Assembly: GCA_009840635.1 (NCBI GenBank)
Contig: VXNL01000014.1
Location: forward strand, 39,275-103,274
Length of the DNA stretch: 64,000 nucleotides
DNA from: Acidobacteriota bacterium
GTDB lineage: Bacteria > Acidobacteriota > Vicinamibacteria > Marinacidobacterales > Marinacidobacteraceae
Reading direction: 5' to 3'
Shown: piece by piece, positions 54,747 to 63,156 of the stretch
Position numbering within the stretch: position 1 is the stretch's first letter
Layout of the letters: each line of letters begins with the position of its first letter
The notes under the pieces: model-generated
The model's database searches: none
What the model saw: the letters and a program-made list of their open reading frames with translations, nothing else
What the model was told of the DNA's origin: nothing
Made by a program: the position numbers and the translations under genes

Positions 54747-55504
54747 GAGCGATCTACCTCCTTTCTCCGGCCTATCCGGAGGGAATGGGTTTTCTGTTCG
54801 ACGAATAGCCTAGCGATCTTGGCGAGGATGCCGGCGCTCGCGCCCGCGACCCCGCGGACCGTGCCCCCGACCTTGGACCGGCCGTAGCGTCTCCTTCGGG
54901 TGTCCACCGGCGTCTCGACCACCCGGAGACCGTGCTGGATCGCCTTGATCTGCATCTCGACCGTCCACCCGTAGGCCCGGTCCTCCATCGCGATCCGGCG
55001 AAGCGACTCGGTCCGGATGGCCCGGTAGGGACCGAGGTCGCTGATCCGCTGCCCCCAGAGCAGGCGGATGAGGAGCGCGGCCACGCGGTTCCCCGCCACC
55101 TGCGGCACCGAAAGCGCTCCGGGTTCGGCGCGGCCGTGCACCCGGGACCCGATGACGAGGTCCGCGCCTCCGGCGACCTCCGCGAGCAGACGCTCGGCCT
55201 GGACGGCGGCGAAGGACCCATCCCCGTCGGTGAACAGCACCACGTCCACCGGTGCGAGCGCCGCCAGGGCGGTCAGGCAGGCGATCCCGTAGCCGGGCCG
55301 GTCCTGGCGCACGACCCGGGCCCCGGCTTCCTGCGCGCGGAGCGCCGTCCCGTCGGCCGAGCCGTTGTCGCAGACAACGAAATCGTCGATCACCCGCCCG
55401 CCCGCCGCGTCCCGGAGGGCGAGCAGGTCCCGGACCACCGGGCCGATGTTCCGCTCCTCGTCCCGCGCGGGGACGACGGCGCCGACCTTCAGCGCGCGGT
55501 ACAT
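54743..55504 (-). CDS. Family 2 glycosyltransferase (DPM1/DpgS-like)
   Basis: The 253-residue product begins MYRALKVGAVVPARDEE. It has a GT-A core with VVCDNGSADGT and the metal-binding LFTDGDGSF; LGPYRAIRTESL and GWTVEMQIKAI are typical of polyprenyl-phosphate glycosyl transferases. It overlaps the mannosyltransferase-like gene by 16 bases. The pair could make and then use polyprenyl-phosphate mannose, a reasonable but untested link. Confidence 0.85.
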   Translation of the reverse strand: MYRALKVGAVVPARDEERNIGPVVRDLLALRDAAGGRVIDDFVVCDNGSADGTALRAQEAGARVVRQDRPGYGIACLTALAALAPVDVVLFTDGDGSFAAVQAERLLAEVAGGADLVIGSRVHGRAEPGALSVPQVAGNRVAALLIRLLWGQRISDLGPYRAIRTESLRRIAMEDRAYGWTVEMQIKAIQHGLRVVETPVDTRRRRYGRSKVGGTVRGVAGASAGILAKIARLFVEQKTHSLRIGRRKEVDRS

Positions 55505-56811
55505 GCCGTTGCCTTGTGCAGGTCCGCTCTGCGGCGCCGGACGACGCCGAATGCCAGCGCGAGCACGATCACTCCGTATTCCACCACCGGCACCCACGGC
55601 GGATGGCCGAAGGGATGGAGGTTCATGTCCTGGAGATTCAGTCCGGTGGCATAGGAAAGGAGAACCGCCACGGAGGCCGTCCACGCCCAGAGGCTCGGAC
55701 GGATCGCCGCGAAGGGCAGCACCCACAGGAGGTACCAGGGATTCACCACCGGCGCCAGAACAAGGAGCAGGCCGTAAAGCCGGTCGCCCGGGGGGACGTT
55801 CCCGTCAGGGTCCCATTTGCGGAAGTAGAGCCACGCCGCAGCCGCGAGAAACAGCCCGCCGCAGACCACCCGGGCGGCCGCGTTCGGCAGCAGCGGGGTC
55901 AGCAACGCGAAGACCGAGGCGTTGAACTCCCAGTCGCGCGCGAACACGAACAGCGTGGACAGGTCGGTGCCACCCTGCCAGGCGAACGGCAGGTAGAGGA
56001 GCGCCACCACTCCGCCGAAGACCGCCCAGTGGGTCCAGCGGATCGGCCGCAGCACGAACGGGACGACCACCAGGGCGAGGACTTTCGCGGCCGCGCCGAA
56101 AGCGAGGAGCGCGGCCGCCGCGTGGAGCCGTTCCCGCTTCGCCAGCAGCAGCGCGGCGAGGACGAAGAAGACCGCGAAGCCGTCGGGGTGGGCGGTGAAG
56201 GCGACCTCCTTCACCACCAGGGGACACCACGCGTAGAGCAGGACGGCGCGGGGCGGCGCCAGGCGCAGCAGGACGCCGATCGTGAGCAGGTCGAAGAGGA
56301 TGAAGACGACCTGCAGCGCCGCCACGCTGCCGGGCGCGACGCCGTAGCCGAGCAGGAAGGCGAGCTGGGTCGCCGGGCCGTAGATCGTCGGCAGCTCCGG
56401 GAAGTTGACCCGATCGAGAATCCCCTGGAAGAGCGCCGGGACCGCGGGGTCGGCAAAGAACGCCTCCGGCGCCAGCCCGTACGGCGTCCCGTCCTGCGCG
56501 AAGCGGTAGCCGTCCCAGAGATAGCGGAAGAAGTCGTCCTCGAAGAAGGGGCCGCCGAACAGTCCGACCGCGCGAAAGACCATCGCCCAGAGCAGGAGCC
56601 GCCCCACCGAGACCCGATCCGGCTCCTTCGCCGACCAGGCGTAGACCGCGAACGTCAGAACCGCGGCCGCCGCCGAGATCAGCAGGAACGAGGCGACTCC
56701 CGGATCGCCGGGGCCACGGGCAAGCGACGCGAGCCCCAGGTAGAGCGCGGCGCACGCCAACCCGGCGCCGTCCACCCAGGTCGGCCGGAACCACGCGCGG
56801 GCCGCCGTCAC
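55489..56811 (-). CDS. Multi-helix glycosyltransferase (MptB/GT87-like)
   Basis: From the GTG (GTGA overlap with the preceding gene) the product has 440 residues and ~11 helices. GGPFFEDDFFRYLWDGYRFAQDGTPYG (about residues 75-105) is the acidic catalytic loop of polyprenol-phosphate-mannose-dependent mannosyltransferases. The later PLVVKEVAFTAHPDGFA and VNPWYLLWVLPFAA segments fit the GT-C fold. It probably transfers a sugar from a lipid carrier in the inner membrane. Confidence 0.82.
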   Translation of the reverse strand: MTAARAWFRPTWVDGAGLACAALYLGLASLARGPGDPGVASFLLISAAAAVLTFAVYAWSAKEPDRVSVGRLLLWAMVFRAVGLFGGPFFEDDFFRYLWDGYRFAQDGTPYGLAPEAFFADPAVPALFQGILDRVNFPELPTIYGPATQLAFLLGYGVAPGSVAALQVVFILFDLLTIGVLLRLAPPRAVLLYAWCPLVVKEVAFTAHPDGFAVFFVLAALLLAKRERLHAAAALLAFGAAAKVLALVVVPFVLRPIRWTHWAVFGGVVALLYLPFAWQGGTDLSTLFVFARDWEFNASVFALLTPLLPNAAARVVCGGLFLAAAAWLYFRKWDPDGNVPPGDRLYGLLLVLAPVVNPWYLLWVLPFAAIRPSLWAWTASVAVLLSYATGLNLQDMNLHPFGHPPWVPVVEYGVIVLALAFGVVRRRRADLHKATACTAR

Positions 56812-57206
56812 GGGGAGGATTCCCCGTCGGGGAAGAAGAACGCGTCCGAGTCCGCGGGATCGAAGAGGCAGCGGTCGAGACGCACGCGGCCCCGCTCGTC
56901 GAACGGGACCCCTTCCCGGGCGAGCAGCCCCCGCTGCCGGCCGGGCTCGCAGTTCCCGCTCAGTTCGGCGGAGAGCGCGCCTTCCGCGTTCACCACCCGG
57001 TGCCAGGGCACGCCCTCGGGAGAGTTCCGGAGCGCCCAGCCGGCCGCCCGCGCCGAGAGCGGATATCCGGCGGCGGTCACCGCCCGCGCCACCCGGCCGT
57101 AGGTGGTCACCCGCCCGGGCGGGACCCTCCGGACGACCGCGTGGACGCGCCGGAACTTGCCCTCGCTTCGCGGGGTCGGAAACGGAGCCGGCGGGAGGAG
57201 CGGCAT
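56808..57206 (-). CDS. Alkyltransferase-like protein (ATL), non-catalytic MGMT homologue
   Basis: From the ATG at 57206 the product has 132 residues and the MGMT DNA-binding domain (VPPGRVTTYGRVA, GWALRNSP). The methyl-accepting Cys of PCHRVV is replaced by Trp (PWHRVV, W68), the defining change of ATL proteins. These bind O6-alkylguanine and recruit nucleotide-excision repair. It overlaps the glycosyltransferase gene by 4 bases; the sharing of an operon with sugar genes is unexpected. An upstream in-frame extension to 57305 looks non-coding. Confidence 0.85.
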   Translation of the reverse strand: MPLLPPAPFPTPRSEGKFRRVHAVVRRVPPGRVTTYGRVARAVTAAGYPLSARAAGWALRNSPEGVPWHRVVNAEGALSAELSGNCEPGRQRGLLAREGVPFDERGRVRLDRCLFDPADSDAFFFPDGESSP

Positions 57207-57358
57207 CACCGGAACCGGGCCGGAAACCCCGGCGGCAAAGCGTCGCGGCGGGGGCAAATGTGGTACAAGCGGTGTTCGTCCCTTCCGCCGGCCGAGGGCA
57301 GCCATCCGATCCTATCCTGCGGAGGACACGGCGCCGCACGCCGACCGGAGGCCCCACC

Positions 57359-59299
57359 ATGACCTCGCCGAAGAAGACGTACCGCCCGTTCGGAGACGGC
57401 GTCAGCCGCCGCGATTTCCTGTCCGGCGTTCCGGTCGCTCTCACCGGAGCGGCCCTTGCCTGCCGCGAGGTTCCGGAGTTCCAGGCGGAGATCGACCGCG
57501 CCGGCGAGGCCGACTACCCGCCGCTCCGCACCGGGATGCGCGGCTCCCACGACGGTTCGTTCGAGGTCGCCCACCAGTTCGCCCACGAGGGCCGCGAGTG
57601 GACCGCGACCGATACCGGAGAGGCGTACGACCTGGTGGTGGTGGGCGCCGGGATCTCGGGGCTGGCCGCCGCGCACTACTTCGCCAAGCAGACGGGACAG
57701 GATGCGCGCATCCTGCTCCTCGACAACCACGACGACTTCGGCGGCCACGCGAAACGTAACGAGTTCCGGCTCGACGGCCGCACCTACCTGATGAACGGCG
57801 GCACCCTGAACGTGGAGGCGCCTTCGCAGTACGGCGAGATCGCGGAAGGTCTGCTCAAGGAAATAGGGATCGACCGGAAGCGCTACTACGAGAGCATCGC
57901 CGCGGTCTCGGACACCTACGGCAACCTGGGCCTCCAGCGCGCGATGTTCTTCGACCGCGAGACCTGGGGGACGGATCAGCTGGTCGCCGGCGCCGGACGG
58001 CGGCCGCTGGCCGAGTTCCTAGCCGACTCGCCGATGCCGGAAGCGGTGCGGAACGACCTGATCCGGCTCCACTCCGACGGGCAGCCGGACTATCTCCCGG
58101 ATCTCTCTCCCGCGGAAAAGAAAACCTTCCTGGCCACCATCAGCTACCAGGACTTCCTGATCGAGCACGCGAAGTGCGACCCCGGCGTGGCCTGGTTCTT
58201 CGACCATCAACCCAAGGGCCTCTTCTGCACCGGGATCGACGCCTACCCGGCCCGTTACGCCTGGGAAGAGGGGTTGCCCGGCTTCTCGGGGATGGAGATT
58301 CCGGAGACGCCGCGGGACGCGCTCGCCGACGAACCCGGCGGCCAGCACGGCCGGGAGAACCAGGCCCGCGCCAACGAGGGCGATCCCGACCTCTACTTCC
58401 CGGATGGGAACGCCACCATCACCCGGCTGCTGGTGCGGGGTCTGATTCCGGGTTCGATGCCGGGTTCGACCATGGAAGACGTGGTGATGGCGCCGCTCGA
58501 CTACGGGATGCTGGACCGGCCGGAGAACCGGACCCGAATCCGGCTGTCCTCGACCGTCATCCGGGTCGAGCCCGGCGAGAGCGGCCCGGCCCGCGTCACC
58601 TACGTGCGGGACGACCGCGGACACACGGTCGCCGCCGGGAGGGTCGTACTGGCCTGCTGGCACAACATCATTCCCTACCTGGTCCCCGAACTGCCGAAGG
58701 CCCAGCGGGACGCTCTGTCCTGGCCGGTGAAGTCGCCCCTCCAGTACACGAGCGTCCTGCTCCGCAACTGGCGGGCGTTCACCGAGGCCGGCGTCTCTTC
58801 CATCGCCGCCCCCGGCGGGTACCACACCTCGATCGGGCTCGCGCCGCAGCTCGCGCTCGGCGACTACCGCACTTCGACCTCGCCGGACGAGCCGCTGGTG
58901 GTGCGGATGAACCGCTATCCGTGCGAGCCCGGGCTCTCCCGGCGCGAGCAGCATCGGATCGGGCGGATGGAACTCCTCCACACCACCTTCGAGACGGTGG
59001 AGGCGAACATCCGCGACCAGCTCAACCGGATGCTGGGCCGGAGCGGCTTCGACGACCAAAGGGACATCGCGGCGATCACCGTGAACCGCTGGCCGCACGG
59101 CTACACCTATTCCTACAACCCCCTCTTCGATCCTCCCGAGTGGTCCTTCGGGACCCCGGACGACCGGCCGAACATTCCGGCCCGACAGCCTTTCGGGCGG
59201 ATCGCCATCGCGGGGACCGACTCGGCGGCGAGCCCGCATTCCGACGCCGCCATCCGGGAGGCGCACCGGGCGGTCGGAGAGATCCTGGCGGCGGACTGA
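57359..59299 (+). CDS. Tat-exported FAD-dependent oxidoreductase (spermidine-dehydrogenase-like)
   Basis: The 646-residue product has a twin-arginine signal (GVSRRDFLSGVP) and a lipobox-like Cys (ALACRE). The FAD-binding Rossmann motif is VVVGAGISGLAAAHYF, the C-terminal FAD site IAIAGTDSAASPHSDAAI, and RNEFRLDGRTYLMNGGTLNVE follows the first domain. It is closest in layout to SpdH-type amine or flavin dehydrogenases; the substrate is not defined. It is followed 17 bases later by the MerB-like selenoprotein gene, in an apparent operon. Confidence 0.82.
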   Translation: MTSPKKTYRPFGDGVSRRDFLSGVPVALTGAALACREVPEFQAEIDRAGEADYPPLRTGMRGSHDGSFEVAHQFAHEGREWTATDTGEAYDLVVVGAGISGLAAAHYFAKQTGQDARILLLDNHDDFGGHAKRNEFRLDGRTYLMNGGTLNVEAPSQYGEIAEGLLKEIGIDRKRYYESIAAVSDTYGNLGLQRAMFFDRETWGTDQLVAGAGRRPLAEFLADSPMPEAVRNDLIRLHSDGQPDYLPDLSPAEKKTFLATISYQDFLIEHAKCDPGVAWFFDHQPKGLFCTGIDAYPARYAWEEGLPGFSGMEIPETPRDALADEPGGQHGRENQARANEGDPDLYFPDGNATITRLLVRGLIPGSMPGSTMEDVVMAPLDYGMLDRPENRTRIRLSSTVIRVEPGESGPARVTYVRDDRGHTVAAGRVVLACWHNIIPYLVPELPKAQRDALSWPVKSPLQYTSVLLRNWRAFTEAGVSSIAAPGGYHTSIGLAPQLALGDYRTSTSPDEPLVVRMNRYPCEPGLSRREQHRIGRMELLHTTFETVEANIRDQLNRMLGRSGFDDQRDIAAITVNRWPHGYTYSYNPLFDPPEWSFGTPDDRPNIPARQPFGRIAIAGTDSAASPHSDAAIREAHRAVGEILAAD

Positions 59300-59316
59300 G
59301 CGAACGGCCCGTCGGT

Positions 59317-59991
59317 TTGACGTTCGAGACGCGGGTGAGGACCGCGATCCTCGAGGTCTTCGCGGAGACCGGAATCGCCCCCTCGCCCGCAGGGATCGCC
59401 GAGCGACTCCGAGCGAAGCTGGATCCGGTTCTCGAGGCCTGGGACCGCCTCCGCGAGGGGCGCGCGATCGTCACCGGGGAGGCCGGACTCTCGATCAGAA
59501 TGGCCAACCCGTTCTCGGGCATTCCCACCGGGCACACCTTTGAGTCGGCGGGGATCCGCTACTACGCGAACTGCGCGTGGGACGTGCTGGGGATTCCCGC
59601 GGCGCTCGGGCGCGGCGGGACGGTTCGGTCGCGCTGCGCTCACTCCGGGGAATCCCTGCGGCTCCAAGTCGGGGACGAAGGACCGGAATCTTGTGACTGG
59701 CTCTTTCACTCGCTGGTGCCCGCGGCGCACTGGTGGGACGACATCGTCTTCACCTGAGCGAACATGCTGTTCTTCCGGTCGGAAGACGACCTTCGCGCCT
59801 GGTGCCGGGAGCGCGGCGTCGAGCCGGGGCCAGCGGTGCCGGTGCACCAACTGTGGCGCCTCTCGCGGGTCTGGTACGGCTCGCGGCTCGACCCCGAGGG
59901 GCCGCGGCCCACTCCCGGGGAGGCTCGCGCTATCTTCGCCGGCGTCGGGCTGACCGGCTCGTTCTGGGACCCGGTTCCCCGTCAGGAGTAG
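59317..59991 (+). CDS. merB: MerB-family organomercurial lyase, predicted selenoprotein with in-frame UGA at 59755
   Basis: Read through one TGA (59755-59757), the frame encodes 224 residues, close to MerB's 212. MerB splits carbon-mercury bonds with Cys96, Asp99 and Cys159. Here NCAWDV supplies C86 and D89, and C107 follows with exactly MerB's Asp99-Cys117 spacing. The TGA is residue 147, 40 residues after C107 (42 in MerB), and the flanks WWDDIVFT-U-ANMLFFRSEDD align with SF-C-xxVxFFAS around MerB Cys159. The frame then continues with a MerB-like C-terminus (VHQLWRLSRVWYG) to 59991. A SECIS-like hairpin lies 19 bases after the TGA. The start is TTG at 59317 (GTG at 59335 also possible). Alternatives are a nonsense-broken merB or two separate genes (59317-59757 and 59764-59991), both less likely given the coincidence of features. 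selA/B/C/D are not in the window. Confidence 0.8.
59769..59787 (+). promoter_or_regulatory. Predicted bacterial SECIS element (Sec insertion signal)
   Basis: Hairpin with pairs G59769-C59787 and T59770-A59786, a bulged T at 59771, then CTTCC paired with GGAAG, closed by the loop GGTC (59777-59780). The loop starts 19 bases after the TGA. In E. coli fdhF the minimal SECIS is also a short stem with bulged U17 and a GGUC loop (G23, U24 essential) starting 18 bases after the UGA. The bulge here is 5 rather than 3 pairs below the loop. It lies inside coding sequence, as bacterial SECIS elements do. Confidence 0.78.
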
Positions 59992-59995
59992 GACC

Positions 59996-61339
59996 ATGAC
60001 CGAGAAGCGATCCGGACTGACCCGCCGGCAACTGCTGGCCGCGGGGGCGGGAGCGGCGGCCGTGCCCGCGTTCGCTAACGCGCAGAGCGCTCCCGCGAGC
60101 CTGCTTGCGGCGCCGAAGATCCCGAACGTCCGCATCGGCTTCGTGGGCGTGGGCGGCATGGGGACGGTCCACGTCCGGAACCTGCTCGCAGTGCACCGGG
60201 CTTCGCCGGGCGTCGAGATCCGGGCGGTCTGCGACATCCGGCCCGAGCATGCCGAGCGCGCGCGGGACTTCATCCGGGAGGCCGGCGGACCCGATCCGAC
60301 GCTCTACACCCGGGGAGAACGGGACTACGAGCGGATGTGCGCCGAGGAGGAACTCGACCTCGTCTTCACCGCCACGCCGTGGCGCTTCCACGTCCCGGTG
60401 TGCGTCGCGGCGATGGAAAACGGCAAGCACGCCGCCACCGAAGTACCCGCCGCGACCACGATCGACGAGTGCTGGCAGCTCGTCGAGACCGCGGAACGCA
60501 CCGGCCGGCACTGCGTGATGATGGAGAACTGCAACTACGGCCGCTGGGAAATGATGGTGTTCCACATGGTCCGGATGGGGGTCTTCGGGGAGGTCCTCCA
60601 CGCCGAGGGCGGCTACCTGCACGACCTTCGCGAGGTGAAGTTCGCGAACCGCGGCGAGGGACTCTGGCGGCGGGCGCACTCGCGTACCCGGAACGCGAAC
60701 CTCTATCCAACCCACGGGCTCGGGCCGGTGGCGAACTGCATGGACATCGGGCGCGGGGACCGCTTCGACTACCTGGTTTCGATGAGCGGGCCCTCACGCG
60801 GCCTTCAGGACTACGCCCGGGAACACTTCCCGGAGGGCGCGCCCCAGCGGGCCGAGGAGTTCACGCTCGGCGACGTGAACCTGAGCCTCATCAAGACGGC
60901 ACGGGGCCGGACGATCACCGTGGTCCACGACACGAACCTGCCCCGTCCCTACAGCCGCATCAACCTGGTCCAGGGGACTCGGGGCATCTTCCACGGCTAT
61001 CCGAACCGGGTCTACGTGGAGGGCCGGAGCGAGTCGCACCGCTGGGACGACGCCGAGGTTTGGTACGAGCAGTACGCGCACCCGCTGTGGCGGAACGTCG
61101 CGAGCCCCGGCGAGGAACTCGGGCACGGGCGGATGGACTACCTCGAGGACTACCGGCTGATCCGCTGTCTCCAGGAGGGGCTGCCGACCGAGATGAACGT
61201 CTACGACGCCGCAGCGCTCTCCGCCGTCACCGACCTCAGCGAGCGCTCGGAGGCCGACCGGAGCCGGCCGATGGACTTCCCGGACTTCACCCGCGGCGGG
61301 TGGGAGACGTTCGAGAACCTGCCGGTGGTAGTGGACTGA
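59996..61339 (+). CDS. Tat-exported Gfo/Idh/MocA protein, GH109-like
   Basis: The 447-residue protein has a twin-arginine signal (LTRRQLLAAGAGAAAVPAFA) and an NAD-binding Rossmann motif (VRIGFVGVGGMGTVHV). GH109 features follow: GKHAATEVPAATTIDECW, MMENCNYGRWEMMVFHMV, GGYLHDLREV and YPTHGLGPVA. GH109 enzymes remove alpha-N-acetylgalactosamine by an NAD-assisted mechanism, but many relatives are uncharacterised oxidoreductases. It starts 4 bases after the MerB-like gene. Confidence 0.88.
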   Translation: MTEKRSGLTRRQLLAAGAGAAAVPAFANAQSAPASLLAAPKIPNVRIGFVGVGGMGTVHVRNLLAVHRASPGVEIRAVCDIRPEHAERARDFIREAGGPDPTLYTRGERDYERMCAEEELDLVFTATPWRFHVPVCVAAMENGKHAATEVPAATTIDECWQLVETAERTGRHCVMMENCNYGRWEMMVFHMVRMGVFGEVLHAEGGYLHDLREVKFANRGEGLWRRAHSRTRNANLYPTHGLGPVANCMDIGRGDRFDYLVSMSGPSRGLQDYAREHFPEGAPQRAEEFTLGDVNLSLIKTARGRTITVVHDTNLPRPYSRINLVQGTRGIFHGYPNRVYVEGRSESHRWDDAEVWYEQYAHPLWRNVASPGEELGHGRMDYLEDYRLIRCLQEGLPTEMNVYDAAALSAVTDLSERSEADRSRPMDFPDFTRGGWETFENLPVVVD

Positions 61340-61348
61340 GGCGGACGC

Positions 61349-62758
61349 TCAGTTCTCGATCCCCGGCCCCGGGCGGACCCGCGTCTCGGGCGGCGTCGGC
61401 TGGACCGCCCCGTTCCGGACCACCCAGTAACCGTCCCGGAAGACCTCCGCGATGTTGGCGAGGGCGCCGAGGTCGGTGAGCGGGTCCCCTTCCACGATCA
61501 GGATGTCGGCCAGCTTCCCGACTTCGAGCGTGCCGAGCTTGTCGTCCATGCCGAGGATCCGGGCGCTGTCGCGGGTGGCGGAGACGAGCGCCTCCGTGGG
61601 CGTGAAGCCGCTCTCCACGTACGACTCCAGCTCCCAGATGTAGGCGTAGGGGAGGTCGCGGTAGTTCTCGAGGATCAGGTCGGTCCCCACCCCGATCAGG
61701 ATTCCCGCGTCCTTGAGTTCGCGCAGCATGGCCCGGCTGATCTCGCCGTCGAGTTTGAAACGCCGGGACGTCGAACTGTGGTAGCTGCCCCGCTCGTTGA
61801 AGATGTAGTCGTAGGTGATGATCGTGGGCACCGACGCCGTGCCGCTCCGGGCCATCATCTGGATCACCTCGTCGGTGCGCGGCAGCGGGTGCTCGATGGT
61901 GTCGGCGCCCGCCTCGACCGCCCAGCCGGTGTAGAAGGTCTCCGAGTCCACCGTGACCTTGAGTCCGAGCGCGTGAGCCTCGTCCACCGCGGCCGCGATC
62001 TCCTCGCGGCTGTAGTGGCTCGCGATCTTGATCAGGTCGGCGCCCATCTTGAACTGGTCCCGCACCGCGTCCCGGAACTCGTCGGGGCCGGAAGCCTCGA
62101 TGATCCCGCCGTAGAGCGGGTGGTGGATCGAGTACCCCTCGGCCCCGTGCCCGCCGGTGCCGGTGATGAGCGATCCCGCGGCGAAGACGCGCGGTCCCGG
62201 CAGGCGATTCTGGTTCACCCAGTCCTTGACGATGAAGGGCACCGTCCCGGCGGACCCGGTGTCCCGGATGGAGGTGATCCCCGCGCCAATGAAGACGTGG
62301 AGGCGCTCCATCGCCCGCAGCGTCTGGTGGGCCGGATCGATGGCCAGCACCTGCGGGACGCCGGGCTCGGTATAGGTGAGGTGGGTGTGGAGGTCGATCA
62401 GTCCCGGCATGACGGTGTGGCCGGAGACGTCGAGCACCTGTGAGCCCTCCGGCCAATCCCTTTCGCCCTCGCCGAGGATGGCGGCGATCCGGTTCCGCTC
62501 GATGACGATGGTGCCGATACGGGGCTCGGCGCCCGTCCCGTCGAAGATGAAGCCGCCGTAGAGGACCCTCGTTCCCTCGGGTCCGCGCGGGCCCGGCGGG
62601 GCCGGCACCCGGCGCGGGTCGTCGGAGGTCTGGACTTCGTTCAGGAACTGGCGCCGGTCCACCACCTGGCGCTGGGTCTCGGGCGGCTGGGCGAGGGCGA
62701 GCGGGGCCGTGAGGGCGGCGAGGAGGGTAGCGGCGACGAACTGACGGGTACGGGACAT
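61349..62758 (-). CDS. Exported amidohydrolase (imidazolonepropionase-like)
   Basis: The 469-residue protein has a signal peptide (FVAATLLAALTAPLALAQ). The metal-binding HTH is in MPGLIDLHTHLTYTE (~residue 122), a Lys-type bridge in ADLIKIASHYS, a His in AGADTIEHPLPRT and an Asp in IGVGTDLILEN. The C-terminal GTLEVGKLADILIVEGDPLTD is typical of the family. It probably hydrolyses dipeptide-like or cyclic amides in the periplasm. It converges on the GH109-like gene with 9 bases between stops. Confidence 0.92.
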   Translation of the reverse strand: MSRTRQFVAATLLAALTAPLALAQPPETQRQVVDRRQFLNEVQTSDDPRRVPAPPGPRGPEGTRVLYGGFIFDGTGAEPRIGTIVIERNRIAAILGEGERDWPEGSQVLDVSGHTVMPGLIDLHTHLTYTEPGVPQVLAIDPAHQTLRAMERLHVFIGAGITSIRDTGSAGTVPFIVKDWVNQNRLPGPRVFAAGSLITGTGGHGAEGYSIHHPLYGGIIEASGPDEFRDAVRDQFKMGADLIKIASHYSREEIAAAVDEAHALGLKVTVDSETFYTGWAVEAGADTIEHPLPRTDEVIQMMARSGTASVPTIITYDYIFNERGSYHSSTSRRFKLDGEISRAMLRELKDAGILIGVGTDLILENYRDLPYAYIWELESYVESGFTPTEALVSATRDSARILGMDDKLGTLEVGKLADILIVEGDPLTDLGALANIAEVFRDGYWVVRNGAVQPTPPETRVRPGPGIEN

Positions 62759-62837
62759 GGGAACTCCTTGGCGGCTGGAGGGCCGGTGGGGCTATTTTGC
62801 CGGGTTGGGATCGCCGTCACCTGGCGGCGAGCAAGGG

Positions 62838-62880
62838 GTGTTTCGCCGCGCTGCGCGCGGCGGTGCCGGGCTCCACCGGG
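62838..62880 (+). repeat. REP-like type A repeat, degraded
   Basis: GTGTTTCGCCGCGCTGCGCG resembles the left half of the 19938 copy. The first hairpin (CGCCGCG, 5-base loop, CGCGGCG) is perfect; the second (GTGCCGGGCTCCACCGGG) is decayed. Confidence 0.5.
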
Positions 62881-62963
62881 AAAACCGTCATGTCGGTCCA
62901 CCCGTACACCCCGCCGGACATGAAAGTGCGGCCGGGACGCTGAGGCCCAGGTTGGCAGGGACC

Positions 62964-62990
62964 GCTTGGAACGCCGGCTTTAGCCGGCAC
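62964..62990 (-). repeat. REP-like type A half-element, inverted
   Basis: On the minus strand, GTGCCGGC-TAAA-GCCGGCGTTCCAAGC, a 27-base match with one mismatch to 11273-11299. Confidence 0.65.
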
Positions 62991-63082
62991 AGCGGCTCGC
63001 AGGTCCGCGATAACGGCTTTCCGTAGGGTGCCGGGAAGAACCATTGTGTGCCACTAAACGCCGCTGTATCAATGGTATATCG

Positions 63083-63091
63083 TGCTACAAT
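63083..63091 (+). promoter_or_regulatory. Candidate extended -10 promoter of the integrase
   Basis: TGCTACAAT, 65 bases before the integrase ATG, in an AT-rich patch. The same GTGCTACAATG string stands before the vapC antitoxin. No clear -35 box. Confidence 0.4.
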
Positions 63092-63156
63092 GCCCCTCTG
63101 GGAGCCACGGAGGCCCGCTTGTTCCCGCCAGTTTTATGATATTCACTTGGTAGTCC

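Larger units (their letters stand above)
62759..63156. other. 398-base intergenic region with REP-like copies and integrase promoter
   Basis: The left part (62838-62990) holds a degraded type A repeat and an inverted second copy. The right part (63040-63150) is the most AT-rich stretch in this end of the window (for example TATCAATGGTATATCG and TTTTATGATATTCAC) and carries a TGCTACAAT promoter-like box. No convincing gene. A short reading frame at 62890-62943 is probably chance. Confidence 0.6.

Noticed and set aside
57260..57358. N-terminal extension of the FAD oxidoreductase
   Set aside because: The ATG at 57359 places the twin-arginine signal near the N-terminus as required for Tat export.
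59764..59991. Separate 75-residue gene starting at its own ATG
   Set aside because: It lacks a ribosome site, continues the MerB frame exactly and matches the MerB C-terminus. It is better read as the end of a Sec-containing protein.
62890..62943. Short frame of 17 codons in the integrase-proximal gap
   Set aside because: Too short, no ribosome site and no family resemblance. It lies between repeat copies.
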